DNA from: Knufia peltigerae
Taxonomy: Eukaryota; Ascomycota; Eurotiomycetes; Chaetothyriales; Trichomeriaceae
DNA: 64,000 nt
Assembly (NCBI GenBank): GCA_030247855.1
Contig: JAPDRN010000037.1
Span: forward strand, 217,893-281,892
Reading direction: 5' to 3'
Under the pieces are notes generated by a model. That model was given only the letters and a program-made list of their open reading frames with translations. It had not been told where the DNA came from and searched no databases. Shown in pieces: positions 1 through 11,495 of the stretch. The position numbers and the translations under genes were made by a program. Every line of letters starts with the position of its first letter. Positions within the stretch are counted from its first letter, which is position 1.

Positions 1-104
1 ATCCATTTCCCCTTCTGTGTTTCTGTGTCTAGACACCCCGAGATTTTCTTCCTTTTATTCATCACCACAACTCAATCATTGAAGTACACACTCGGGGGTG
101 AACT

Positions 105-1900
105 ATGGAGAAGACCACAGATTTCCGAATTGGCTCTACGAGTTCAGAGTCGCCGGACCAACTTGCACTCCACGGCGACGAGAATGAGATCAACATCAAC
201 AAAATCGAGGCAAGTCTAGCCCGTTCCTTGCTATGCACATGTTCGCGTATTCGATCGGACCTACTAACTGTTTATCTATGTCCGCCCAGGTCCGTCAAGG
301 CTCTCGCATCAATGAAGCCACCGACATGTACGGCGACATCGCGACGGCCGAAGAATACGGCTACGTCTCTCGCGGTCTGAAGTCACGGCACATCCAATTC
401 ATCGCTCTCGGCGGCACCATCGGTACTGGCCTGTTCCTCGGTATCGGCAAAGCCTTTACCCACGCGGGACCTCTTTCTGTCCTCCTCGGCTACACCTTCA
501 CTGGTCTCGCCGTATTCGCGATGATGATGTCTCTAGGCGAGATGGCGACGTGGCTACCACTCCCCGGCGCAATCCCTCAGTTCTGCGCGAGGTACGTCGA
601 CGACGCCATGGGTTTCGCCGTGGGTTGGAACAATTGGTACAACTGCGCCATCACCTTGTGCGCAGAAATCTCGGCCGCCTCGACCGTCATTCAATACTGG
701 CATGGAGCACAGGACATTAACGTGGCGGCGTGGATCAGCATCACCATCGTCTTGGTTCTCGCACTCAACATCTTCGCCGTCTCGGTATATGGCGAGGCCG
801 AATTCATCTTCGCCTCGATCAAGATCGTCACCATCATTGGGCTGTTGATCCTCGCGCTCATCATAGACGTCGGCGGCGTGCCCGGCCAACACCGTCTAGG
901 TATCCAGTACTGGCACAACCCGGGCGCCATGAAGCCCTACATCGCCGGGGGCAACACCGGCCGCTTCTTGGGTCTGTGGTCGACGCTCGTCAACGCCGCC
1001 TTTTCGTACGGCGGCGTGGAAATGGTGGCGGTCGCGGCTGGCGAGGCCGAAGACCCGCGGCGCAACATCCCCAAAGCGGTCCGCCGCGTCTTCTGGCGTA
1101 TCCTGTTCTTCTACGTCCTGGGGACGCTGGCCATTGGAGTTTTGGTCCCTTACAACGACGACCGGCTCCTGGCGGCCATCAAGAACGGGTCCGCGGGCGC
1201 CGCGGCCTCGCCCTGGGTCATCGCCATCGTGCGGGCCCACATCAAGGCCCTACCGTCCATCATCAACGCCGTCATCCTGACCTCTGCGTCCTCGTCGGCC
1301 AACGCGTTTCTGTACACGGGCTCGCGGTACCTGTACGCGCTCGCGCAGAACCGGCAAGCCCCGAGGTTCTTGTTGAGATGCACCAAGCAGGGCGTGCCCC
1401 TGTGGTGCGTCCTCGTCACCTGCTCGTTCGCCCTCTTGACGTACATGTCGTGCTCTTCCGGCTCGGCCACGGTGTTCCAGTGGTTCCAGAACCTCGTCAC
1501 CATCACCACACTCTTCACCTGGGTCAGTATCAATGTCGCCTACCTCCGTTTCCACGCCGCCCTGCAGGCGCAGGGCATCGACCGCGACACCTTGGTGTTC
1601 AAAGCCCCCTATCAGCCCTACCTGAGTTGGGCCGCCTTGGTGTTCTTCGGTCTCATCATCCTCTTCAACGGTTTCGACTCCATCGCCGGCAAGTGGGACT
1701 ACCAAACCTTCATCACCGATTACGTCGGTGTCCCCATCTACTTTGGGCTCTACCTGTTTTGGAAGGTCCTGAAACGATCACGTTTCGTCAATCCCGCCGA
1801 GGCCGATTTACGTACGGGAAAAGCCGCCCTCGACGCCGTCGTCTGGCCCGAGAGACGACCCAGAAATTGGTTGGAGAGAGTTTGGTTCTGGATTGCCTGA
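105..1900 (+). CDS. Amino-acid permease (APC/YAT family)
   Basis: Plasma-membrane amino-acid/proton symporter of the yeast amino-acid transporter family; the substrate cannot be told from sequence. Two exons, 105-209 and 290-1900, give 571 residues, the usual family length. The intron (210-289) has a GC donor (GAG|GCAAGT), a CTAAC branch point near 262 and a CCCAG acceptor. The alternative of starting inside the intron would lose the acidic N-terminal tail. Residues about 60-80 carry the family's first helix (IALGGTIGTGLFLGIGKAF), followed by about 11 further hydrophobic segments and a C-terminal cytosolic tail rich in Arg and Trp. The start at 105 is the first ATG in frame after splicing. 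Family membership is clear; substrate is open. Confidence 0.9.
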
Positions 1901-2422
1901 CACGGAGTATCACTAAACCGTCCTTTGAATATGTATCCAGTGGGTCCGCCGTATCCTATATCCTACCTAAAATAGATGTCTCCTCCGTAGAGAAACCCAA
2001 ATGGAAATGACCCACGAGATGCCGGAGTACATCATACACACCATTGTACCAAGTTGTGCGGATACGTGGGACCACAGGTACTATCATACATAGCCAGGTG
2101 TTCACGAATTCGATGGAATTTGCCTTCTTCTCATCTACTCCTGATGGCTTCTTTTATGAAACCGTGCCATAATACCCCACTGACCACCGTTATGTGTCTG
2201 ACTCGATCGTGAGAAGATGGATCTAGTAGTACGACCAACCCTCTACAGAGTAAATCTTGGACCAACAACAAGAGATATATTTTAAAAGTGCATTTCACTT
2301 CTATTTACTTTTCGCCAATGGTCTAATCAGGGTATATACACTACACAAACAGCTGTCAAGCTGTTTTTTTTGGCTACAGTTGTCATCTCATAACACAGAC
2401 CGAACTTTCTGACACCCCGGTC
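1901..2422. other. Convergent intergenic region
   Basis: This holds the 3' ends of the permease and of the protoporphyrinogen oxidase. It is AT-richer than the flanking genes, and I see no coding or RNA feature in it. Confidence 0.6.
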
Positions 2423-4502
2423 TCACGCAGCAGCAGGATCGCTCCGATGGTAATCTTGATCATTGACCACGTCTTCCAATCCAGTCTTATCGTCCCACTG
2501 ATGCTCGATCGACCAAGCTATCTCACGGGCCTTTTGGACACAATCGTTCACCCCGACCGCTCCTTGCCACCAGGGCCCCGCAACCTTGAGTCGTCCCTGG
2601 AAATCCCTGGCGAGAGCTTCGTGGATCGTCTTCATGCGGCCGTGATAACCGACCGTGTACTGAGGGATGCAGTCGCGATTCAAGCGCGCCTTTGCGACCT
2701 CGGGGACTTCATTGATGCCAAGATGCCGTTTGAGTAGACTTTGGGCCATTTCGACGGCCTCACCTTCGCCCGGAAGTTCATCTGGCTTCCAGCCTGACCA
2801 CCAGTGGCCGCCCATCATGACTGTGATTTTGGTGCCGGGGGCAGTGTCTTGACCCTGACCATGCTCCTGCTCAAAATCTTTCAGCAATTGCTCAACATGA
2901 CTACGTGGTTTCTCAACGCTATTGTCCGTTTTGTTGTCGACGTTGCTTCTCTTGGTCTTGGTTTCTGCGCCTGTGGAGTCACCGCCATTGTTCTGTTGAG
3001 CCTGTTCCAACTCCAATGATTCGATCATATACCTCAGCTTCTCTTCTCGAGCTTCGCGCGAGTTGCCAGAAGTTTCAGAACTGAAAATGACGCCGAGAGC
3101 ACGCTCTGGGTTCTGTTCGTAAGGCACCGAACGTGGGATCAGATATCCAAACCCTGCATGTGAGGGTGGGATCAAACTTGGGTTGCTGTAGTAAAGATTC
3201 ACAACCATGACGCTCACGGCGCTTTTGCTGTCCGTGCAAGCTGAAGAGACACTGCCGTCGGTCTCTTTTAGGGAATCCCGTATGGTGTTTGGCCCAAGAG
3301 TGGACACCACGTAATCGTACTTGGTGTCCACTAAGCCTTGAGGCTGACGAGAACATTCTACCTGCAAATATTTTTCGTCTCTATTGAACTGGACACGTTT
3401 CACATGTGAAGATGTCAGCATCTTGACATTGGGATTCTGTGCCAAGGCAGATTCTAGCGAGGTGGTAAGTTCACCCAGCCCTCGTTTGAATGTGTATACA
3501 CTTGATCTTCTCAATAGAGACTTCAAGGCCTCGCGTTTTGGCTCGAACTCGCCAGACTGTTCATGTTGTTCCATCATGAAATACCTAGCCATCCTGCCAG
3601 GGATCAGCATCTCGCGTCCGAGTCCTTGAAGTACCATCTGCACCAGAACTCCGAGTTCGTTTCGCGGCTCATCACCTTCCAGATACCACGCACTGGACAG
3701 TAAGGTACGAGCGCTTAGCTGATACAAATCGCCGGCGTAGATACCATGGAAGAAGGCTGAGGCTATGTTGTCTGCGATGTTCTTACCGAATCTTCGTGTC
3801 AGAAAACGACCCACGGACTCGTCTTCAAGAATAGAACTTCGGGGTGAAACAAAGGTTTCCCCCAAGAGGCCAGACACAACTCCCTCATGTATTGGTTCGG
3901 ACCACAGCGACCACAGCCGTTGAATCCCATCCCATATGCCTGGAACAGGGCCGGGCATCAGCACAAGGTGATCGGGATAGTATATGAATCTGTTCAACGC
4001 AGCGGGACTTCGTTTCGAAATGGCAATTACTTGCTGCGAAAGGCCGAGGTCTAATAGCTGGAAGAGAACTGATCAGCTGGCGAACTCCCGAGGCGCATTG
4101 AAGATCAAGTACCAAGTCAACCGTGGCCCTTCCAGAACCTGTTAAAGCTGGTCGTAAAGTCCTGGGTCCCCACTCGAAGAGCACCTCCCCATCTTTCACC
4201 TCGACTTGCTCTGAGTTAACCCACCCACCAAGTCCATCATTTCTTTCGTAGATTGTGATTTTCGCATCTGGTATGCGCTTGGTCAAATTCCAAGCGGTCG
4301 TGAGGCCGGTCACGCCACCACCAAGTATAGCAATGTTTCTGGCGTTCGGGTTTGGAGTTTCTCGAATCGGAGGGTCTGGATCAATGGAACGCGAGCGCGA
4401 GGTAGGTGTAAAATGGCGAAGAGAATGGCTATGCCTTGATCGAGGCCATCTTGGACGGATCACTGCATGTCTGTACACTGCATTGTGCACACCCAAGCTC
4501 AT
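2423..4502 (-). CDS. HEM14: Protoporphyrinogen oxidase
   Basis: Flavoenzyme of the inner mitochondrial membrane that oxidises protoporphyrinogen IX to protoporphyrin IX, the penultimate step of haem synthesis. Exons 4502-4113 and 4057-2423 are joined over a 55-nt intron (GTACTT...TTCCAG), giving 674 residues. The first 40 residues are rich in Arg, His and Ser and look like a mitochondrial presequence. The FAD dinucleotide-binding motif GGGVTG is at residues 61-66, followed by an acidic strand end (IYERNDGLGG). Downstream text such as GPWWQGAVGVNDCV near the C-terminus is typical of the family's second FAD contact. The protein is longer than usual because of a low-complexity Asn/Asp/Lys-rich insert at about residues 455-530. 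The intron restores the conserved join VDLLLDLGL. Confidence 0.92.
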
Positions 4503-5028
4503 CTCAAGGGCGCAACACCGCGCGGTGCATGCGGGACAGGTCTCGAAGATAGGAAATTAAGAGCTTGATAAATAGGAAGATCGACTCGAAAGAGTCAGTA
4601 GAAACGATTGTCCATGGACTTGAACTGAGTACGGAGTAGCTGTACTGTAATTATCACCCTGCGGAGACGTCGTTGCATTTTCGTGGCCGCCGTCGGGAAA
4701 ATGTTCTTCCGAGAGAAGAGATTCCAGGCATTACAGGACTCGTAGGTAATGATGATACCAATAGTACTCATACAAGGTCCCTCGCAATCATTTTCATGAC
4801 ACCATAGTGATGGTAATATTTGGACACTGTCGCTCGCTAGTTCACAGCAGACGAAGTTGATTCTGGCTTTTTACCGGTACATAGGGTCAAAGTCTTGCAC
4901 TCTGGTTTGCGGTCACTGTACGGAGCATACGGCTCCCGTGGTTATGGTCATGAACGGGTCTTGCAGGTATTGGATAGAATATATGTAAGGCATAGACGAT
5001 ATGTACAGTATTCGGCTCCACCATTTAC
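4503..5028. promoter_or_regulatory. HEM14 upstream region
   Basis: Contains the promoter of the minus-strand oxidase gene and the 3' end of the chitinase gene. One copy of the octamer TACGGAGT lies at 4630-4637. No coding sequence was found. Confidence 0.4.
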
Positions 5029-7112
5029 CTACCTGAGGACCTCAGTTAATTCGCCATCATCTGTGTCACCGTACATAGCCCAAAACATCATCCCATTCAT
5101 TCCTTGCTGTTTTGCATACTCTCTTTTCAGTCCAATACTGTCTGGGTCATCGTAGGAGATGATCTGTGGATCGTTCGTGGTGTTGTTATCGTCAGTATAG
5201 ATATAAGGGGTCTGGGTCGCGTCGTCGAATCCGTATACCCATCCCGGGCCAGCGCGATAGCTGCCATCGGGTTGTTGTTGGACGACATCCTGAGATTTGA
5301 GGTTCCTCCATTTCCAGAATCCGGAATTTTTATTGGGGTCCTCATTGCTATCTCCGGATGATTTGTCAGAAACTGGACTGTATAGTCCTGTGGCTTCTGG
5401 GTTGCTTCCCTGTAATTCGATCATTCAGTCAGCGAGCAAGTCCTTCCTAAATGGAAAGGTGAATATCCAGATAAACTCACTTCCGAGAGGAGGTAGCCGT
5501 AGCCGTAGAATGGGACACCTGGGAGACCAAAGTCAGCCGAACTAATCTGCAAATGTGGGAAGGAAGGAGTGAGGCTCTTTGCCTTCAGGGCGTACCATAG
5601 ACAAGTTTACTCATTGGGAATCCTGCATCATGCCATGTTTTGACGCCATCATCGCCGAATCTCTGGTCTTGAGGCACATCGCCGTTGCGGACCAAGGCCG
5701 CGTTTGAACCGGCAGTATCGTCGCCATTCCACAGATCGTAAGCCATGAGGTAAAGCCTATCAAAGAGAGGCACAAAAGGATGCATGTCGACGGGGACTAG
5801 TGTGCCATCTGTCCCATCAGGTTTTTTAAACACATACATGGGTACTGCCGCAGACAATTCGGTTGAGGGCATTGCTGCTCGCAGAGCTGTGAGCATCTGG
5901 AGGTACCCATCGGCGTCGGTAACAAGTCGAGGTTGTGCTGGTTCGGGCGCGTCGTGTAAATTACCGACAAATTCCCAGTCTGTCTCCCAAAAAGGGGTGG
6001 TGTTAGCTCGATGTTATTGAACGAGAAAAGCAAAGGGTAAATGGTGCCATGTTACCGATATCGACCCCTGAAATGCCATACTCAGACACAACGGCCTCTA
6101 CTGATTGCACAAAGGCGCTGATAGATTGGTTGCTCTGGACAATGTCGGAGTAATACATCCCTCCCCGCCCCCATCCTCCGATACTCAAGACCAATTTGAC
6201 GCCATGCGAATGTGCTTGCACACTCAAGTAACGAAGGAGGTCTGTGTTGTCTATACTGATGGAGTAGTTGTTGTTTACACCATTTGTATTGGCAAACGCG
6301 AAACATAGGTGGGTCAGGTACTTCCATGGTATATTTCTTGGTGGGAAGATGTCGGTGTTTCCTGCGCCGTAGTATGCAGTTACGGTGTGGTCTGGCCAAT
6401 CGTCTGGGTTTGGTGTAGGGCTTGAGGAGTGCGAGCTGGTCGAGAGCGTTGTGGAAGTGCCGATGGAAGTTGTGAAAGTGGATACATTTGATGTTGAAGA
6501 CGGGCTGGCGCTGGTAGTGAGCGAGGTCCATATATTGCTGGAGGTTGGATTAGGGCCACCGGAGGAGATTTCAACTGAAGACGGCCAAAACCAGCCTGAA
6601 CCGGAGCCAGATTGACCAGATTGACCAGATTGACCAGATTGACCAGATTGACCAGATTGACCAGGTTGACCAGGTTGACCAGGTTGACCAGATTGACCAG
6701 CTTGACCAGATTGACCAGATTGACCAGATTGACCAGCTTGACCAGCTGATCCTTGAGCCCCATCCACGTCAACCTCATCCCAAGGCTTCCACCACGGAGG
6801 AGGTCCCGATCCCCACGGTGGACTGGAGGCACCCTGAGCCTGTGAGCCGGAGTCGGATCCGTCATCGCTAGGACTTCCTGCAGCAAGCCACCCTTGCACG
6901 CCAGGCCAATCAGTTGGCACTGGGACATATCGAGTAAAAATCGAGGTCCGTACCACCGTAGAGACTGTCGGAACAGTAACTGTCACAACAGACGGTGGGC
7001 CATCGAAGACACAAAGATCAACATCGTCGCCACGTCGTTGCAGCTCGACCTTGGCGTGAGGGTGACCTCGACCGGTTACGGACAGGAGGGACAAGAGGAA
7101 GAAGGATAACAT
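5029..7112 (-). CDS. Secreted GH18 chitinase with Gly-Gln-Ser repeat linker
   Basis: Endo-acting hydrolase of chitin beta-1,4 bonds, likely secreted. Four exons (7112-6056, 5979-5596, 5518-5481, 5409-5029) give 619 residues; introns of 76, 77 and 71 nt have GT-AG ends. A signal peptide (about residues 1-16) precedes a low-complexity region, a (GQS/GQP/GQA)n tract (about 117-168) and a Ser/Thr-rich linker. The GH18 barrel starts near residue 240 with HTVTAYYGAGN, then SIGGWG (about 308) and GVDIDWE, whose catalytic Glu is residue 355, split by the first intron. The usual first Asp of the DGxDxDxE motif is Ser here; the catalytic Asp-Glu pair is intact. The barrel ends with MFWAMYGD close to the stop. 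The repeat linker may act as a wall-spanning spacer (inference). Confidence 0.9.
6606..6756 (-). repeat. 9-bp minisatellite inside the chitinase gene
   Basis: About 16 tandem copies of TTGACCAGA (plus strand) with variants TTGACCAGG and TTGACCAGC. Each unit encodes Gly-Gln-Ser, Gly-Gln-Pro or Gly-Gln-Ala on the minus strand, so copy-number change keeps the reading frame. Confidence 0.95.
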
Positions 7113-8757
7113 CTTCTCGTTACGTGCATGGGTCCGAAAGGAGGACGATGCCCGCTGGAGGCCTCACCTGTTTATAATGCTATCGATAAACCAGATACAA
7201 CATCTTCCTGGTGGAAATTGTTTCCCATGGCGTACCGTCTGTGCATTCTTTGGCGGTGCTGAAGTCGAGTCACAGGGGTTTGTGCAACAGTTTAACGGAG
7301 GAGGTAATTCGCCGGTGATCAAAAGCTTCGAATAATCACTTACATTTTCCAAGGTCAATATATTTGCATGGTCGAGCAGAATGTCAGATTATGGGAATTG
7401 GCCCAATTAGATATCCTCAGCAAATTTGTTCTGAGCAAGGTTAGGACCTGGCAGGCGACGTTTGCAAAGGCTGGCCTAGAGCCCATGTTATTCTGACAAT
7501 CCTCGGCAGAAGCCCAAGGGTTCTACGACTGAACAGGCCTGGCGTCGAGAGAGGAAAAGAAAAGAGTTAAGGATCGCAAGCCGAAAGGAGTTTAGGATGT
7601 GCCCCCGGAAATTGTCAAAGGTTTGACTCGCGAGGCAGCAATCGATGGAAATCGCTGACAGATGTCATGATATGTTTCTGGTGTAGAAGAGGAAACCCCT
7701 GAAGAAGCGGCAACTAAAATGTCCAATGACGCTTAGGTAAGCATAGTGTAGTATCCAGGTCCATATATTTAGAAGGTCTGCCGAGGATCACGAGGCTCTC
7801 TTGACAAGGCCGGTGCTTGCATATTCCTAGCCGCGTGAAAATACTTGCAGTACAACACCGCACCTTCTACTCTGGTCAGTTGTACAATATGTGTGTGAGA
7901 ACGCTAAAGTTCCTCAGGCATACCTGTGTAGTTTAGTGCCTCTTACCCTGGACTTCCTGCATGAACTGTGTGTCACGATGCTACTAAAACTTGCATGCAT
8001 CACTGAGTGTCTTTTATCCTGGTCATCTGCACGTGATAACGCTAAAGGTCGCTTGTCTGCAGGCGACAGTCAGGGTGTTTTAACCATGTTGCATCTAGAT
8101 TTTGGATTTTTTTGCGCTGTTGTCTTTCGCCTGTCTTGCAACAACGCCAAAGTTCGCTTGGTTCTAGATACTATTTATAGCTACTCCGCATGTGTCAAGC
8201 TTTCGACCGACGGTCGATCTTCCGGTTTCCCCACTATGACCCAAATATTCAATCTCGGCACAAGTCCATAGCCGCTGAGGAAGCCGATCACGATGCATTA
8301 TCACAATTTCAGGGTGGCTGGATGTTACGATTGAGCTTGTGAATGTCGTCGCGAAGAAAAGTCACCTTCTGCCGATGCCTCTACGTGGTCAAGCCACGTG
8401 AGATGTGTGCTCACACCCCTGGCCCATGACTGAGGAGAAACCCGTATGTAGGTCACTGTAAACTCCACGATTTTCCATTGGGAATTCACTTGGCACTTAC
8501 ATTATAAATTCCTCACATCGCCTCCGGAAGAACTTTCGTGATCGCCTGCGACTTGTATCCTTGACACTCAATAAAGACACAAACATGTGTATATACTATC
8601 TTTGTAATGAGAAGCCCGACGCAAGATAGACCACTCGGCCCGGTTACAAGTCCTTACCCGGCACAGAAAGAGGCTCTATTTTGGCAGTAGGCTGAGAGTT
8701 TCCCGGATCGTGGCTCCAACAGCGAACTCCAGATCAAGGTCAGTCAAAAACTACGAA
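7113..8757. other. Long gene-poor stretch
   Basis: About 1.6 kb upstream of the chitinase gene with no supportable gene. It holds the chitinase promoter. Between 7870 and 8170 a motif of the form (A/C)AACG(C)(T/C)AAAG recurs three times (about 7899, 8037, 8142), next to CTGGTC/CTGTCT words, suggesting an old imperfect repeat. A 126-codon reading frame at 7891-8271 lacks recognisable features and introns and is not called. Confidence 0.4.
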
Positions 8758-9338
8758 ATGCAAGCCAGCACGCCATTAGGATTGAATTATGACGAGATTG
8801 AGTATGGTAACGACCCCTTTCGTCGCCGCGATATCAAGTCGTGCATGCTAACCTCGAATCACAGTGTTGATTTACCCCCTTCAAGTGAGAAACTCGTCTT
8901 GAGAATGTCCAGGGCGTTACAGGAACGCTTTGTCGTCCACCACAATGGATGAACCACTGAACTACTGGAGCTAACCGCTCATGTATCTTGGATCAGCTGC
9001 GGAAGTTGCAAGTGGCGTTGAAAATTATGCTCATACACGCATAGAAACCACTCGGCGACATTACCTATGGCTACGGCACCCACGATCCTGACACTTCTTT
9101 CTGTCACATCAAAGCCAAAGGACCCACAGTTGTGATTGAGGTAGCTCATTCGCAGAGAAGCGAGGACTTGATAGAACCCGCAGAGGAGTATCTTTTAGGT
9201 TCTGGACATGGAATCCGGGTCATGGTTGGATTCGATCTTGTGTACTACCGTAAAAACAAGATGGCGACCTTCATGTCTGTCGGACCAAAGGGGAAGGCTC
9301 GGAGAATGCTAGAGTCTGGTGTGTCGAATATACGGTAA
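8758..9338 (+). pseudogene. Remnant of a fungal nuclease-like repetitive gene
   Basis: Two separated protein-like pieces on the plus strand. The first starts at ATG 8758, crosses a probable intron (donor GTATGG near 8799, CTAAC branch, CACAG acceptor near 8863) and continues as VDLPPSSEKLVLRMSRAL up to a stop near 8950. The second (about 9048-9338) reads HDPDTSFCHIK, then TVVIEVAHSQ and EYLLGSGHGIRVMVGFDL. As I recall them, such pieces resemble a multi-copy fungal family with a PD-(D/E)XK-like core (PD...ExA). About 100 nt of stop-containing sequence separates them and the C-terminus is short, so I read it as a decayed copy. A real gene with a missed exon is less likely. Confidence 0.45.
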
Positions 9339-9818
9339 AGAAGAAATCAGGAGCAATAAAATTTAATGCCATACTGACTTGGGGTCTCATTCTTGACAAC
9401 TCGAAATCCATTCGAACTACTCTGACGTATTCGAGCTGCATGATGCGTTCGCTCCTCGGTTCATCTATTGCCATTATTCGAGCGTCTAAACGTCGCCTGG
9501 AGGCAGGGATAATGTTTGCTTTTGTTATCGGCACACGGTGATTTGCTGATAGCTCGCCCGTCCCAATCGTTCAAAATAGTGTAGCCTTGGTGAGACAATC
9601 GCCGAATGACGATCACCGACGATCCGCGAGTTGGATGTAGGTCGCCGAAGCCGCCATTAAATGCAGCGCAATAGCCGAAAAAGAGGTTTGCTTGTTCGGT
9701 TTGTCACATACAGAAAATGTGTCAGAACATCTCTCTCGCGGAGAAGCCAGCATGATGAATTTTTCGTTGGATTCCATCCAAGAGCATGGCAATAGTCGCG
9801 GAGTTGTTTCTTACCCGT
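9339..9818. other. Intergenic region
   Basis: Lies between the nuclease-like remnant and the 3' end of the PYM gene. No feature seen. Confidence 0.5.
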
Positions 9819-10454
9819 TCACGTCGAGTCGGTCGTGGAAGATTCGGTGGTAAGTGCTTGTACTTCTGGTCCATCGTAACCCAACTTCCTCAAGTCGCGA
9901 AGCAACTCCCCTTCCTTGCCGATCTTCATGATTTGATCGAGTGACAGTTTTTCGCCCGTTGCCCGTTTCTCCTTCAGCTCGCGCACAGCCTTCAGCTTCT
10001 TCAGTTGATTTCGGATCTTCTTCTGTGGATCTGATTCTTGAGAAGCCGGTTCATTCTCTTGTAACTTAGATGGATCTCGCCAATTCTGTTTGATTCGGTC
10101 TGCTTCTGTATCCGCTATGTTCGTCTTCTGCATGGCTGCAGCCAAAACATCCGCGGCTCCCTCCTTCCCTTCGCCCTTTCTGCGGGCAGCCTCTCTTCGT
10201 TTTGCGTTCTTGCTTTTGGCCGTGCCTTGATCATTTGCAGAGGCAACGGGATCGGCTCCAGGAACTCCGCCTGGGCCTCTATTCTTCCATGCCTCGGCGC
10301 TCCGATTTTTGTAGGTCTCTATGTCTTCTGGTGGCCGATAGCCTGGTCGCACTTTGATCTCTTTCCTGGTGGACCCGTCCGCGCGCTTGGAGGAAGGAAT
10401 GTACGAGCCACCATCAGCCGAGGTCTCGATGCCGGCCTTGCTAGGTTTGGACAT
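9819..10454 (-). CDS. Partner of Y14 and Mago (PYM/WIBG)
   Basis: Ribosome-associated factor that binds the Mago-Y14 heterodimer and removes exon-junction complexes from spliced mRNA during translation. Single exon, 211 residues. The Mago-binding segment is N-terminal (about residues 15-50): YIPSSKRADGSTRKEIKVR followed by GYRPPEDIETYKNR, the most conserved block of the family. The middle is Lys/Arg-rich and the C-terminal half is helical and charged (KKIRNQLKKLKAVRELKEKR), as in other PYM proteins. Its presence fits an intron-rich genome that keeps exon-junction complexes. It is divergent from QCR9, sharing a 619-bp promoter region. The identification rests on the N-terminal block and is strong. 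Confidence 0.9.
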   Translation of the reverse strand: MSKPSKAGIETSADGGSYIPSSKRADGSTRKEIKVRPGYRPPEDIETYKNRSAEAWKNRGPGGVPGADPVASANDQGTAKSKNAKRREAARRKGEGKEGAADVLAAAMQKTNIADTEADRIKQNWRDPSKLQENEPASQESDPQKKIRNQLKKLKAVRELKEKRATGEKLSLDQIMKIGKEGELLRDLRKLGYDGPEVQALTTESSTTDST

Positions 10455-11073
10455 CTCGCGATACGCCCCTTGCGAATTCTTTCAGCGTGACGGGTTATCT
10501 GCCGTGGCCACCGGTATCAGGGTTGTATCACCATATTGGGAAATTTCCGTCCGTGAAGCGAGATCCTGCCCGTGCGGCAAAATAATGTGACAACTGGTGC
10601 AGGCTGACAAGAGTCAGGAAGATAGTCACAGGTAAATGAGTCCAGCCCGCGGAAGAATTGTAGTCGCAGCCGAAGTTCAACCGCAGTCTTCATACGAGCA
10701 GTCTTCATACGAGCGTGATATTTGACGTAACAAACACATCCAACCCAGCAATTCCTTGATGAGTCTAACATAGATGGCATAATTCAATCCGGACGGGGAG
10801 TACCAAGAGTCTCTACTCTTCCTCAAAGCCTCTGCACCTATCTCTGCAGTCCTTCTATGGCGAACTGGAGGCTTATGTTCTTTGGTGTTGTGATTGGCTG
10901 AAGCCTCAACTAGAACAGCGGGAGAATCCTTCCATTCTCGTATTAGCTTCCCCTGGTCGAGCTTTGGAGCTGCAACTTTGTGAACATTCATTGATCACAC
11001 AGACACCTGTGAACGTCTTGCACTGTCACAAACCAAATATCTGATCCTCTGCGCCGGATCTGACGTATTCAAG
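10455..11073. promoter_or_regulatory. Divergent PYM / QCR9 promoter region
   Basis: A 619-bp region between two divergent genes, so it should hold both promoters. A minus-strand frame of 104 codons (10991-10677, ATG start) occurs here but has no recognisable feature. Confidence 0.5.
10684..10713. repeat. Two tandem copies of a 15-bp unit
   Basis: CAGTCTTCATACGAG occurs twice head to tail inside the PYM/QCR9 promoter region. Confidence 0.9.
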
Positions 11074-11495
11074 ATGTCGTTTGGGGTAAGTTTTCTATCG
11101 CTGGACATGCTCAGAAACGTTTCTGACAATCTTAGGCACGCCTTTCATCGGGCTTTTTCAAGTACGGCCGTTTCGAATCCCATGTGTCTGCATACTGACC
11201 GCTGCAGTGGCATCTTCCGGAGAAATGCCTTCTTCCTCACGACCGTCTTCGCCGGCGCATTCGCGTTCGAGCTGTAAGCTTCCTTGCCGACCGTTGGTGG
11301 ATGACGGATATTGGCTCACAATTCTGCAGTGCATTCGAGGGTGGAACAAACGCAATGTGGGACAGCTGGAACAAAGGGGTATGTTCAAGAATCAAGCATG
11401 GATATTCTTGGTCGAAGCTAACCAGTCATCAACAGCGACAATGGAAAGACATCAAGCATAAATACATGACCGCAGAAGAGGACGAGGACGAATAA
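11074..11495 (+). CDS. QCR9: Cytochrome bc1 complex subunit 9
   Basis: Small single-helix subunit of mitochondrial complex III. Five exons: 11074-11085, 11136-11161, 11208-11273, 11330-11378 and 11436-11495; introns of 50, 46, 56 and 57 nt, all GT-AG, the last with a GCTAAC branch point. The spliced protein is 70 residues. It shows the family order: basic stretch GIFRRNAFF, the membrane helix LTTVFAGAFAFELAF, then MWDSWNKGRQWKDIKHKY and an acidic tail. Each exon alone is too short to be found as an open frame; the reading was built from the conserved RRNAFFLTTVFAGAFAFE and GRQWKDIKHKY blocks. Length matches the family (55-75 residues). The first exon codes only four residues, so its boundaries are the least certain part. 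Confidence 0.93.

Noticed and set aside
730..2010. Long open frames in other frames over the permease gene
   Set aside because: They are shadows of a GC-rich coding region and lack any domain.
7891..8271. A 126-codon plus-strand gene
   Set aside because: No homology that I recognise and it lies over imperfect repeats in a gene-poor stretch; it does not start at an ATG with good context.
10677..10991. A 104-codon minus-strand gene between PYM and QCR9
   Set aside because: It has an ATG but no recognisable domain, includes the 15-bp tandem repeat and lies in a divergent promoter region.
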